A stretch of 13,399 bases of DNA, from positions 8,979 through 22,377 of the forward strand of contig MGRI01000063.1 of NCBI GenBank assembly GCA_001798105.1, read 5' to 3'. The notes below the pieces were generated by a model that was given only the letters and a program-made list of their open reading frames with translations, ran no database searches and was not told the DNA's origin. Positions 6,167 through 13,399 of the stretch are shown here, one piece after another. Positions within the stretch are counted from its first letter, which is position 1. Every line of letters starts with the position of its first letter. The DNA is from Deltaproteobacteria bacterium RIFCSPHIGHO2_02_FULL_40_11 (GTDB taxonomy: Bacteria > Bdellovibrionota > JACOXK01 > 2-02-FULL-40-11). The translations under genes and the position numbers were made by a program.

Positions 6167-6526
6167 ATGAAACTAGGACTGCCCAATGAAGCCATTAAAG
6201 AGATTAAGGCAATTTTGGCTAAGTATCATGCCAAGTATTATAATCCTCGTATTGTGGCAGAAGTTTTAAGTCGCTCTCAAAGAGTTAAAACTTCCGATAC
6301 CAGACTTAAGGATTTATCAAAGTTTTTAGACATCAAAGTTAAACCTTCTGAATTTCTAAAAGAACAACGAAAAAGAATGGGATTCACTCTAGCCCAATTA
6401 AGTCATTTGACGGAGATTGCTGTCTCTAATCTTTCCACTATGGAATCCGGTAAACGTTCAATGGGTGTTGCGACAGCAAAGAAATTGGCAAAAGCATTGA
6501 AAATTCATTATAAAGCTCTGCTTTAA
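6167..6526 (+). CDS. XRE-family antitoxin (HigA-like) with N-terminal extension
   Basis: This 119-residue protein ends in an XRE/Cro-type helix-turn-helix (about residues 62-117: LKEQRKRMGFTLAQLSHL, then AVSNLSTMESGKRS and TAKKLAKALKI). The first 55 or so residues form a separate helical segment (EAIKEIKAILAKY, then NPRIVAEVL) that could contact the toxin. It should neutralise the preceding toxin and repress the operon through the inverted repeats near 5815-5853. A very strong GAGGAGG lies at good spacing before the ATG, in contrast with the toxin, which has none, so the antitoxin should be made in excess. Toxin-first order and a C-terminal HTH match HigBA-like pairs. No ATA isoleucine codons are used (0 of 7), unlike its partner. 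Confidence 0.85.
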   Translation: MKLGLPNEAIKEIKAILAKYHAKYYNPRIVAEVLSRSQRVKTSDTRLKDLSKFLDIKVKPSEFLKEQRKRMGFTLAQLSHLTEIAVSNLSTMESGKRSMGVATAKKLAKALKIHYKALL

Positions 6527-6557
6527 AATGCTTAATTCAAGAAAATCTTAAGTCATT
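6527..6557 (+). other. Imperfect inverted repeat between antitoxin and ABC ATPase genes
   Basis: AATGCTTAA and TTAAGTCATT can pair into a 9-bp stem with one bulged T and a 12-base loop. It begins right after the antitoxin stop. No U-tract follows, so it is a poor intrinsic terminator. It might be a weak terminator, an operator, or chance. Confidence 0.25.
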
Positions 6558-6577
6558 CCGATAAGTTCCATAGCACT

Positions 6578-7618
6578 ATGGCAAAAGTTTCATTTAAAAA
6601 AGTTTCAAAAAAATATGGGGAACAAAAAGTTTTGGACGATTTTACCCTGGAAGTGTATGACCAGGAATTTTTGGTTTTGGTCGGGCCTTCCGGGTGTGGG
6701 AAGTCCACAACCTTAAGGGTGCTTTCGGGGCTTGAAAAAATACAAACAGGCGAAGTTTTTATTGGTTCAGAATGTGTGAATACCCAAGACCCTAAAGATC
6801 GAGACATCGCCATGGTTTTTCAAAACTATGCCCTGTATCCCCACTATTCTGTTTACGATAATTTGGCCTTTGGATTAAAGCTGAGAAAAGTTCCAAAATT
6901 AGAAATTCAAAAACGCGTGGGGGAAGTTTCAAAACTTTTACAATTGGATGCGCTTTTAGATCGAAAACCCAAAGCTTTGTCTGGTGGACAAAGACAACGT
7001 GTGGCATTGGGCAGAGCCATTGTTCGAAACCCAAAAGTGTTTTTAATGGACGAGCCCCTTTCCAATTTAGATGCCAAGCTTCGTGTGCAAATGCGTGCAG
7101 AACTCATGCGACTTCAACAAAAACTAAAAACCACAACCATTTATGTTACCCATGATCAAGTCGAAGCCATGACCATGGGGGATCGAATTGTTATTTTAAA
7201 TGAGGGGAAAATCCAGCAAGTGGGAACCCCCCATGAAATTTATCATACGCCTAAGAATAAATTTGTGGCTGGGTTTATGGGATCTCCGCCCATGAATTTT
7301 TTAGATCGCACCTCTTTTTCCTTGGGCGTTCGTCCGGAAAGTATTTTATTAGCGCCATCTGATGGAGAGCTTTGGGAGCTGAAAGGGAAGTTTCAAATGG
7401 CAGAACCTTTGGGGGCAGAAACGCTATATCATTTTGAAGTTGAAAACACGGTCTGGGTGGTTCGAAGTCCTTTGGAATATGACTTTGAAATGGGGCAGGC
7501 TGTTACATTACATATCCCAAAAAATAAGATTTATTGCTTTGATTTGAAAAATGCTGGAGCCAGTTGCAATTTAAACGAGAAATTGTTAGGTATGACAAAT
7601 CTTGAAAGTAAAAATTGA
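6578..7618 (+). CDS. ABC transporter ATPase, MalK/UgpC type (orphan)
   Basis: This 346-residue ATPase resembles the energising subunit of CUT1 carbohydrate or glycerol-3-phosphate importers. Walker A (GPSGCGKST, 36-44), Q-loop (FQNYALYPH, Q82), signature LSGGQRQR (134-141), Walker B (VFLMDEP, D158/E159) and the switch histidine (THD, H192) are all present. The domain order and the LSNLDAKLR and THDQVEAMTMGDRI segments match MalK closely. A C-terminal TOBE-like domain follows (LGVRPESILL onwards, about 250-320) and is slightly shorter than usual for a family of about 360-370 residues. No permease or binding protein gene is nearby, so it may be shared with permeases encoded elsewhere. The start has no good Shine-Dalgarno sequence. 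The last 17 nt overlap the trigger factor gene. Confidence 0.9.
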   Translation: MAKVSFKKVSKKYGEQKVLDDFTLEVYDQEFLVLVGPSGCGKSTTLRVLSGLEKIQTGEVFIGSECVNTQDPKDRDIAMVFQNYALYPHYSVYDNLAFGLKLRKVPKLEIQKRVGEVSKLLQLDALLDRKPKALSGGQRQRVALGRAIVRNPKVFLMDEPLSNLDAKLRVQMRAELMRLQQKLKTTTIYVTHDQVEAMTMGDRIVILNEGKIQQVGTPHEIYHTPKNKFVAGFMGSPPMNFLDRTSFSLGVRPESILLAPSDGELWELKGKFQMAEPLGAETLYHFEVENTVWVVRSPLEYDFEMGQAVTLHIPKNKIYCFDLKNAGASCNLNEKLLGMTNLESKN

Positions 7619-8906
7619 AAAAATAAACGATTGTGAACGAAAGCTTTCGATCGAAGTCCCTTATGAGCAAATCCAAAAACAAATGGATACTTATTATACG
7701 TCTTTGGCCAAAGATGTTAAAATAAAAGGATTTCGTCCCGGAAAAGCCCCCATTCAAGTGGTTCAAACGCGGTTTAGTGGTGAAGTGAAGCAAAAAGTCG
7801 TTTCTCGGGTCATTGAAGAGGCCTATATCCAAGCTGTTTCAGATCAAAAACTGGTACCGGTTGCGACCCCTCGAATTGAGCCAAAGCCTTTGGAAGAAGG
7901 AAAACCTTTTTCATTTACTGCCATTGTCGAAGTGAAACCCGAAGTTGAAGTTAAAAAATACAAAAACCTATCGGCTGAAAAAGAAAAAGTAAATGTAGAA
8001 GCCAAACAGGTTGAAGATACTTTAAAACAGCTTCAAGAATCGAAATCTCAGTTAAAGACCGTTGAAAAAGAAAGGGGCGTTGCGACAGGAGATCATGTTG
8101 TGATGGATTTTTTGGGGACCTTAGAAGGTAAGAAATTCCCCGGCGGTGAGGCCAAAAACTTTTTATATGAAGTGGGAAGCAAGCGGTTTGTGCCTGGGTT
8201 TGAAGAGGGTTTGATGGGAATGAAGCTGAATGAAGAAAAAGATATTTCTGTAACATTCCCCAATGACTATCATGAAAAAAAATTAGCCGGTAAAACCACA
8301 AATTTTCATGTCACGCTTCGTGAAATTAAGCAAAAGGAAGTGCCAACGTTGAATGATGATTTTGCAAAAGAATTTCCGGAGTGTAAAACTTTGGCAGATT
8401 TGAAAAATAAAGTTGAAAAAGACCTGCACCTTCAGATGGAACAACAAACGAAGCAAAAAATGGAATCCCAATTGCTGGAAAGTTTGGTTTTGGAAAACGA
8501 AGTTTCTGTTCCCCCTTCTTTGGTACAAAGGCAATACGATTTTTTGACCGACGATTCGAAAAGAAGACTCCAAAGTATGGGCCTTCAAGGCGGGCAGATG
8601 GAGGAGATGCTGCAAAAATGGAATCAAGATCTTCGTCAAAAGGCCTTATTTGATGTAAAGGTGATGTTGCTTTTAGAAGCCATTGTTCGCCAAGAAAAGC
8701 TGGAGGCCTCTGAAAAAGATCTAGATGACAGGCTTGAAGCCATCGCCCAGCAAGCCCGTGCCACAAAAGCGCAAGTGAAGAGCCATTATCAGAAAAAAGG
8801 GATGCTGTCTCAGATTCGTTGGCAAATTTTACAAGATAAGGCTGTTTCGTTGCTTCTCGAAAATGCCAAAGTTAAAGAAATTCCTGCCCAAAAAGCTAAA
8901 AAATAA
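7602..8906 (+). CDS. tig: Trigger factor, ribosome-associated chaperone
   Basis: This 434-residue protein is the ATP-independent chaperone that binds ribosomal protein L23 at the exit tunnel and shelters nascent chains. The ribosome-docking signature GFRPGKAP is at 43-50. An FKBP-type prolyl isomerase domain spans about 163-245 (GDHVVMDFLGTLEGKKF, FVPGFEEGLMGM). The helical C-terminal arms fill the rest, ending in a lysine-rich tail. The length matches E. coli trigger factor (432). The start is a TTG at 7602, giving MKVKIEKINDCERKL, which fits the family N-terminus. The nearby ATG at 7592 is out of frame, and only a weak TAGG lies upstream. It therefore starts inside the ABC ATPase gene and probably depends on translational coupling. 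The clpP promoter begins 7 bp after its stop. Confidence 0.95.
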   Translation: MKVKIEKINDCERKLSIEVPYEQIQKQMDTYYTSLAKDVKIKGFRPGKAPIQVVQTRFSGEVKQKVVSRVIEEAYIQAVSDQKLVPVATPRIEPKPLEEGKPFSFTAIVEVKPEVEVKKYKNLSAEKEKVNVEAKQVEDTLKQLQESKSQLKTVEKERGVATGDHVVMDFLGTLEGKKFPGGEAKNFLYEVGSKRFVPGFEEGLMGMKLNEEKDISVTFPNDYHEKKLAGKTTNFHVTLREIKQKEVPTLNDDFAKEFPECKTLADLKNKVEKDLHLQMEQQTKQKMESQLLESLVLENEVSVPPSLVQRQYDFLTDDSKRRLQSMGLQGGQMEEMLQKWNQDLRQKALFDVKVMLLLEAIVRQEKLEASEKDLDDRLEAIAQQARATKAQVKSHYQKKGMLSQIRWQILQDKAVSLLLENAKVKEIPAQKAKK

Positions 8907-8912
8907 AAGTCG

Positions 8913-8942
8913 TTGAAAAGACTGGGTTTTTGCTGTTATAAT
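8913..8942 (+). promoter_or_regulatory. Strong sigma-70-like promoter for clpP-clpX-lon
   Basis: TTGAAA (8913-8918) and a perfect TATAAT (8937-8942) are separated by 18 bp, with an extended -10 TG one base before the TATAAT. The expected transcription start, about 7 bases downstream, coincides with the A of the clpP ATG at 8949. The promoter fills the 42-bp gap after tig and would let the protease genes be expressed independently. Confidence 0.7.
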
Positions 8943-8948
8943 TTGATT

Positions 8949-9548
8949 ATGCCGTTAATCCCAATGGTCGTAGAGCAAACGAATCGAGGCGAGAGAGCCT
9001 ACGATATTTATTCGCGTCTTTTAAAAGATCGAATTATATTTTTAGGGTCTCAGGTGACAGACGACGTTGCCAACTTATTGATTGCACAGCTTCTTTTTTT
9101 AGAAGCGGAAGATCCAGATAAAGATATTAGTTTGTATATCAATTCCCCAGGGGGGTCGGTCACAGCTGGGCTCGCGATTTATGACACCATGCAATACATT
9201 AAACCCGATGTTGCAACGTATTGTTTGGGGATGGCTGCCAGCATGGGAGCTTTGTTGCTCACGGCAGGTTCTCAGGGCAAGCGGCATGCGATGACACATG
9301 CCAGAATGATGATTCATCAACCCATGGGGGGCTTTCAAGGCCAAGCTTCGGATATTGAAATCCAGACCAAAGAGATTTTATTGCTACGTAAGAAGTTAAA
9401 CCAAATTTTAGTCAATCATACAGGGCAAAATATAAAGACCATTGAGACAGATACCGATCGCGATTATTACATGTCTTCGGAAGAAGCTGTTAAATATGGT
9501 TTAATCGATAAGGCTGTTTCGCTTCGAAAAACAAGACAACAGAAGTAA
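8949..9548 (+). CDS. clpP: ATP-dependent Clp protease proteolytic subunit
   Basis: This 199-residue serine peptidase forms the double-heptamer barrel that degrades proteins unfolded by ClpX. The catalytic triad is Ser98 (GMAASMGA), His123 (MIHQPMGG) and Asp172 (TDRDYYMS). The INSPGGSV loop (65-71), which forms the oxyanion region, is intact. The N-terminal MPLIPMVVEQTNRGERAYDIYSRLL matches family processing and pore-loop sequence. A TTG 36 nt upstream would extend the frame with an unfamily-like MKRLGFCCYNLI, and it lies in the promoter -35, so I chose the ATG at 8949. No Shine-Dalgarno sequence precedes it and the predicted transcription start is at the ATG, which suggests a leaderless mRNA when made from its own promoter. 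clpX follows after 28 bp. Confidence 0.97.
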   Translation: MPLIPMVVEQTNRGERAYDIYSRLLKDRIIFLGSQVTDDVANLLIAQLLFLEAEDPDKDISLYINSPGGSVTAGLAIYDTMQYIKPDVATYCLGMAASMGALLLTAGSQGKRHAMTHARMMIHQPMGGFQGQASDIEIQTKEILLLRKKLNQILVNHTGQNIKTIETDTDRDYYMSSEEAVKYGLIDKAVSLRKTRQQK

Positions 9549-9576
9549 ACGAAGTCACAAAACGAAGGAGATCCTC

Positions 9577-10890
9577 ATGTCAAACACAGGTGGAAGACGC
9601 CAAGATGAATTTGGTAACCTCTATTGTTCTTTTTGTGGAAAGAGTCAAAAAGAAGTTAAAAAATTGATTGCTGGTCCCACTGTGTATATTTGTGACGAAT
9701 GTATTGATTTGTGTAATGACATTATTGCAGAAGAAGGATCCAAAGATGAAAGTCAGGTTCAGCTTTCAAAGCTGCCCAAGCCTGCTGAAATTAAAGCCAT
9801 TTTAGATGAGTATGTGATTGGGCAAGAACAAGCCAAAAAGATTTTATCTGTGGCTGTGTATAACCATTATAAAAGAATTAATTCCAAAAAAGGGACGGAT
9901 GTTGAACTTCAAAAAAGTAATATTTTACTTTTAGGTCCGACGGGAAGTGGGAAGACCTTACTCGCCCAAACCTTGGCTAAAATTCTAAAAGTTCCTTTTA
10001 CAATTGTAGATTCTACAACGTTGACAGAAGCGGGATATGTCGGAGAAGACGTTGAAAATATTATTTTATATCTGCTTCAAAATGCAGAGTTCGATATTGA
10101 AAAAGCACAAAAAGGGATTGTCTACATTGATGAAATCGACAAAATTGCGCGCAAATCAGATAACCCTTCGATTACAAGAGATGTGTCTGGAGAAGGTGTC
10201 CAGCAGGCGCTTTTAAAGCTGATGGAAGGCACGGTCGCAAATATTCCGCCCAAAGGGGGAAGAAAGCATCCACAGCAAGAATTTTTGCAGGTCGATACCA
10301 CAAATATTCTTTTTGTGTGTGGAGGCGCTTTTGTGGGACTTGAAAAAATTGTTCAAGGTCGCTTGGAAGAGCGTGTGATGGGGATTGGTGCAGCCGTCAA
10401 AGCCAAGTCTGAAAAAAGCCTTTCAGAAGCCCTGACAAAAGTTCAGCCTGAAGACTTACTGAAATATGGAATGATCCCAGAATTTATTGGGCGAATTCCG
10501 ATTTTAGCGGCCTTGCATGAACTTTCTGAAGAAGCCTTGGTGGATATTTTAGTGGAACCCAAGAATGCTTTAAGCAAGCAATATATGAAGCTTTTTGAGC
10601 TCGAAAACGTAAAACTCAAATTTACAGCCGAAGCCCTAAAAGCCATTGCAGCGCAAGCCTTAAAACGCAAAACGGGAGCGAGGGGCCTCAGATCTATTTT
10701 AGAGCAAGCCATGATCGATATTATGTATGAGCTTCCTTCGATGCAGGATGTTCAAGAGTGTTTGATTAATGAGGATGTTGTGTTAAAACAGGAAAGACCT
10801 ATTTTGATTTATGGTAAAGGTTCTTCTTCGGAAGAAAATACCATGCAAGAGGAAGCTAAGAAAACGACGAAAAAAGTGGAGAGTGCTTAA
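9577..10890 (+). CDS. clpX: ATP-dependent Clp protease ATP-binding subunit ClpX
   Basis: This 437-residue AAA+ unfoldase recognises tagged substrates, unfolds them and feeds them to ClpP. The N-terminal zinc finger has C17, C20, C39 and C42. Walker A is GPTGSGKT (120-127), the pore loop is GYVG (153-156), Walker B is VYIDEID (D185/E186), and the RKHPQQEFLQVDTTNILF and PEFIGR segments are standard. The C-terminal small AAA+ domain has the KTGARGLRSILE sensor-2 arginine. The ClpP-docking IGF loop reads MGI at 268-270, so the aromatic residue is replaced. A clear AAGGAG precedes the ATG. The C-terminus is a charged, low-complexity extension (about 420-437). It ends in a TAATG overlap with lon. 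Confidence 0.97.
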   Translation: MSNTGGRRQDEFGNLYCSFCGKSQKEVKKLIAGPTVYICDECIDLCNDIIAEEGSKDESQVQLSKLPKPAEIKAILDEYVIGQEQAKKILSVAVYNHYKRINSKKGTDVELQKSNILLLGPTGSGKTLLAQTLAKILKVPFTIVDSTTLTEAGYVGEDVENIILYLLQNAEFDIEKAQKGIVYIDEIDKIARKSDNPSITRDVSGEGVQQALLKLMEGTVANIPPKGGRKHPQQEFLQVDTTNILFVCGGAFVGLEKIVQGRLEERVMGIGAAVKAKSEKSLSEALTKVQPEDLLKYGMIPEFIGRIPILAALHELSEEALVDILVEPKNALSKQYMKLFELENVKLKFTAEALKAIAAQALKRKTGARGLRSILEQAMIDIMYELPSMQDVQECLINEDVVLKQERPILIYGKGSSSEENTMQEEAKKTTKKVESA

Positions 10891-13301
10891 TGCGATATCC
10901 CGTTTTGCCACTGAGAGATATTATTGTTTTTCCACACATGGTTGTGCCTTTATTTGTGGGGCGAGAAAAATCAATTCAAGCGTTAGAAGATGCCCTTCAG
11001 CATAAAAAAGACGTGCTTTTGGTAGCGCAAAAAAAGGCCAAAACCAATGAACCTGAGATCCAAGATATTTATGAAGTAGGCGTTTTAGGCGCGATTATTC
11101 AACTTTTAAGATTGCCCGATGGTACAGTGAAAGTCTTAATTGAAGGTCGCGAGCGTGTTCGGATCTTAAAATTTTTCTCAGGCCAAAAATTCTTTGAAGC
11201 GGAAGTGGAACCCATCCAAACCCACGCTACAAAAAATCCAGAAACAGAAGCGCTCGTTCGAAGCGTGAAAGATGGCTTTGAAAGCTATGTTCAGCTAAAT
11301 AAAAAAGTTCCACCTGAGCTTCTCATGACCATTTCTGCCATTGATGCGGCTGAAAAACTCTCCGATACCATTGTTTCGCATTTGTCGATTAAGATCGAAG
11401 AAAAACAGGTCATTTTAGAGATGGACGATGCCAACAAACGTCTGGAAGAACTTTTAAAAATTATTCAAAGAGAAATTGAAATTTTACAAATTGAAAAGCG
11501 TATTCGGGGCCGTGTTAAAAAACAAATGGAAAAATCGCAAAAGGAATATTACTTGAATGAACAAATCAGCGCGATTCAAAAAGAACTGGGCGAAAGAGAC
11601 GAATTTAAAGCTGAAATTTTAGAAATCGAAAAAACACTTAAAAAGAAACAACTTTCTGAAGAAGCCAAAAATAAAGTAAAGCGCGAACTTCGAAAGTTAA
11701 AAATGATGTCGCCCATGGCTGCAGAAGCCACCGTGGTTCGAAACTACATCGATTGGATTATTACGCTTCCTTGGGGAGAGCGCACAGAAGATATTACAGA
11801 TTTAAAGCATGCCAAAAAGGTTTTGGATGAAGATCATTATGGATTAACAAAAGTGAAAGAAAGAATGTTGGAACATTTGGCCATCCAAACGTTAACCCAA
11901 GAAATTCGGGGACCTATTTTATGTTTGGTGGGGCCACCCGGGGTGGGGAAAACCTCTTTGGCAAGATCCATTGCTTCGGCTCTCGGCAGAAAATTTGTGC
12001 GTGTGTCGCTGGGTGGGGTGCGAGATGAAGCAGAAATTAGAGGACACAGGCGTACCTATATTGGGTCGATGCCAGGTAAAATTATTCAATCTTTAAAGAA
12101 AGCAGGGTCTACAAACCCTGTGTTTTTGTTCGATGAAGTTGATAAAATGGCGATGGATTTTAGGGGAGATCCTGCAAGCGCTCTCTTAGAAGTATTAGAT
12201 CCAGAGCAAAACTCAACGTTTTCAGATCATTATTTAGAAGTGGATTTTGATTTATCTCAAGTGCTTTTTATTGCAACGGCCAATACGTTGTACAATATCC
12301 CGCGGCCTCTTTTAGATCGCATGGAAGTCATCCCTGTTTCGGGATACACCGATGAAGAAAAACTTCACATTGCCAAAAATTTTATTGTTCCAAAGCAATT
12401 GGAGCGAAATGGGCTTAAAAATCATAAAGTGGATTTTAAAGATGATGCCTTGTTGAAAACCATTAATCACTATACGAAAGAAGCTGGCGTCAGAAACTTA
12501 GAGCGTGAAATTGCAAATGTGTTTCGTAAAGTAGCAAGAGAAATTGTGGAACAAAAAACAAAAAAGGTTTCCAAGGTGACACTGAATACAGCTAAAATTC
12601 ATGAATATTTGGGGTCTGAAAAATTTCGTTCCCAGCAAACAGAAGGCAAGCATGAAGTGGGATTAACCAATGGGTTGGCATGGACAGAAATGGGCGGAGA
12701 ACTTTTGGAAGTTGAAGTCACGATTATGCCTGGTACAGGCAGACAAACCATTACGGGAAAACTTGGGGATGTGATGAAAGAATCTGCGCAAGCCGCACTC
12801 AGTTATGTGAGATCTCGTGGCAATGCTTTGGGTTTAGCGGAAGATTTTTATCAAAAAGTAGATATTCATATTCACGTACCAGAAGGTGCGATTCCCAAAG
12901 ATGGACCTTCAGCGGGGATTACAATGGCAACAAGTTTGACGTCCGCACTCATTCAAGTGCCTGTAAAAAAAGATGTGGCCATGACGGGTGAAATTACATT
13001 AAGAGGCCGTGTGCTCCCGATTGGTGGCTTAAAAGAAAAACTTTTGGCAGCCTACAGAGCCGGCATCAAAACAGTTTTGGTCCCAAAGGAAAATGAAAAA
13101 GATTTAAAAGAGCTTCCGCCGAAAGTTTTAAAACAATTACGTGTGATTCCCGTTGAACACATGGATGAAGTTTTAAAAGAGGCATTGCTTTTAAAAAGCC
13201 CAGGAAGTTTGTTTACAGAAACAAAGAAGGGGAAAGGGCCGGCGGTGCTTCCTAAAAAACCGTCGTACCTGAACCGCCCTCATATTTCAGGCACAGCGTA
13301 A
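10890..13301 (+). CDS. lon: ATP-dependent Lon protease
   Basis: This 803-residue homohexameric AAA+ protease degrades misfolded and regulatory proteins in the cytoplasm. It has the LonA layout: an N-terminal substrate-binding domain (VLPLRDIIVFPHMVVPLFVGREKS from residue 5), a long coiled-coil region (about 180-280), an AAA+ domain with Walker A GPPGVGKT (348-355) and Walker B FLFDEVD (D415/E416), and a C-terminal peptidase with Ser674 (PKDGPSAGITM) and Lys717 (GGLKEK), 43 residues apart as in E. coli Lon. The length is slightly above E. coli's 784 because of a basic, proline-rich tail (about 775-803). The ATG shares one base with the clpX stop and has a GGAG just upstream, so clpX and lon are translationally coupled. 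None of its 59 isoleucines uses ATA by my count. Confidence 0.97.
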   Translation: MRYPVLPLRDIIVFPHMVVPLFVGREKSIQALEDALQHKKDVLLVAQKKAKTNEPEIQDIYEVGVLGAIIQLLRLPDGTVKVLIEGRERVRILKFFSGQKFFEAEVEPIQTHATKNPETEALVRSVKDGFESYVQLNKKVPPELLMTISAIDAAEKLSDTIVSHLSIKIEEKQVILEMDDANKRLEELLKIIQREIEILQIEKRIRGRVKKQMEKSQKEYYLNEQISAIQKELGERDEFKAEILEIEKTLKKKQLSEEAKNKVKRELRKLKMMSPMAAEATVVRNYIDWIITLPWGERTEDITDLKHAKKVLDEDHYGLTKVKERMLEHLAIQTLTQEIRGPILCLVGPPGVGKTSLARSIASALGRKFVRVSLGGVRDEAEIRGHRRTYIGSMPGKIIQSLKKAGSTNPVFLFDEVDKMAMDFRGDPASALLEVLDPEQNSTFSDHYLEVDFDLSQVLFIATANTLYNIPRPLLDRMEVIPVSGYTDEEKLHIAKNFIVPKQLERNGLKNHKVDFKDDALLKTINHYTKEAGVRNLEREIANVFRKVAREIVEQKTKKVSKVTLNTAKIHEYLGSEKFRSQQTEGKHEVGLTNGLAWTEMGGELLEVEVTIMPGTGRQTITGKLGDVMKESAQAALSYVRSRGNALGLAEDFYQKVDIHIHVPEGAIPKDGPSAGITMATSLTSALIQVPVKKDVAMTGEITLRGRVLPIGGLKEKLLAAYRAGIKTVLVPKENEKDLKELPPKVLKQLRVIPVEHMDEVLKEALLLKSPGSLFTETKKGKGPAVLPKKPSYLNRPHISGTA

Positions 13302-13306
13302 AGCCT

Positions 13307-13340
13307 GTCATCCTGAGCGCCGAAGGCGCGAAGGATCTCA
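13307..13340. repeat. Nested hairpin resembling a dispersed palindromic repeat
   Basis: Six bases after the lon stop codon there is an outer stem ATCCT/AGGAT (13310-13314 with 13332-13336) and an inner stem GCGCC/GGCGC (13317-13321 with 13325-13329) closed by a GAA loop. The two stems are separated by GA opposite GA. The sequence resembles a motif (TCATCCTGAGCG...CGAAGGATCT) that I recall as a dispersed intergenic repeat in many bacterial genomes. No U-tract follows, so it may stabilise the lon mRNA 3' end or act in Rho-dependent termination rather than as a simple intrinsic terminator. Confidence 0.6.
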
Positions 13341-13399
13341 ATTGTTTACAACTTTATTCTTCGAATCCAAAAGCAGAATTTTAGGCGTATGACGTTTGC

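Noticed and set aside
6527..6577. Intrinsic terminator after the antitoxin gene
   Set aside because: The stem is AT-rich with a bulge and no U-tract follows, so I list it only as an inverted repeat.
8326..8766. Minus-strand open frame of 146 codons inside trigger factor
   Set aside because: It is fully antisense to a conserved tig gene and its product looks like an antisense shadow with no domain pattern.
8913..8948. Extended clpP start at TTG adding 12 residues
   Set aside because: The added residues do not match ClpP N-termini and the TTG is part of the promoter -35 hexamer.
13361..13375. TTCGAATCC near the right edge, similar to a tRNA T-loop
   Set aside because: The flanking bases do not form the five-pair T stem and no acceptor, anticodon arm or CCA context is visible, so it is not a tRNA end.

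Overview
The window looks like a piece of a Gram-negative chromosome with moderately low GC (roughly 40% by eye). It carries a tripartite RND pump with a TolC-type outer-membrane channel. The gene order tig-clpP-clpX-lon is the classical proteobacterial one. Codon choice and AT-rich spacers would fit a deltaproteobacterial or Bdellovibrio-like lineage, but I cannot fix the taxon from sequence alone. I see no rRNA, tRNA, CRISPR array, transposase or prophage gene.

Region A (1-4499, all minus strand) reads as one tight transcription unit, in transcriptional order: an RsbW/SpoIIAB-like ATPase kinase, a STAS-domain antagonist, an RsbU/SpoIIE-type PP2C phosphatase, a TolC-like channel, a membrane fusion protein, and the start of an RND permease that runs off the left edge. 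Neighbouring genes overlap by 4 to 29 nt, or are separated by 21 bp at the one junction without overlap (phosphatase/TolC). A complete partner-switching module therefore appears to be co-transcribed with a complete efflux pump. No sigma factor is present.

Region B (4500-4628) is a short divergent intergenic region with two adjacent perfect palindromes. It must hold the promoters for region A and for the plus-strand genes to its right.

Region C (4629-6526, plus strand) looks like an accessory block. It has a secreted isochorismatase-fold hydrolase coupled to a small secreted protein of unknown function, then a RelE/HigB-type toxin and an XRE antitoxin in toxin-first order. Three of these four genes use the ATA isoleucine codon often, unlike lon, which hints at separate origin.

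Region D (6578-13301, plus strand) is core proteostasis: an orphan MalK/UgpC-type ABC ATPase whose 3' end overlaps trigger factor, then clpP, clpX and lon. Trigger factor handles nascent chains, ClpXP and Lon degrade damaged or regulatory proteins. A near-consensus promoter in the tig-clpP gap is placed so that transcription would begin at or next to the clpP ATG, and clpP has no Shine-Dalgarno sequence, so clpP may be read from a leaderless mRNA.

Right after lon (13310-13336) there is a nested hairpin resembling a dispersed palindromic repeat. I see nothing in 13342-13399. No gene-free stretch exceeds 300 bases; the longest is 5711-5862, which holds the toxin promoter and two inverted repeats.
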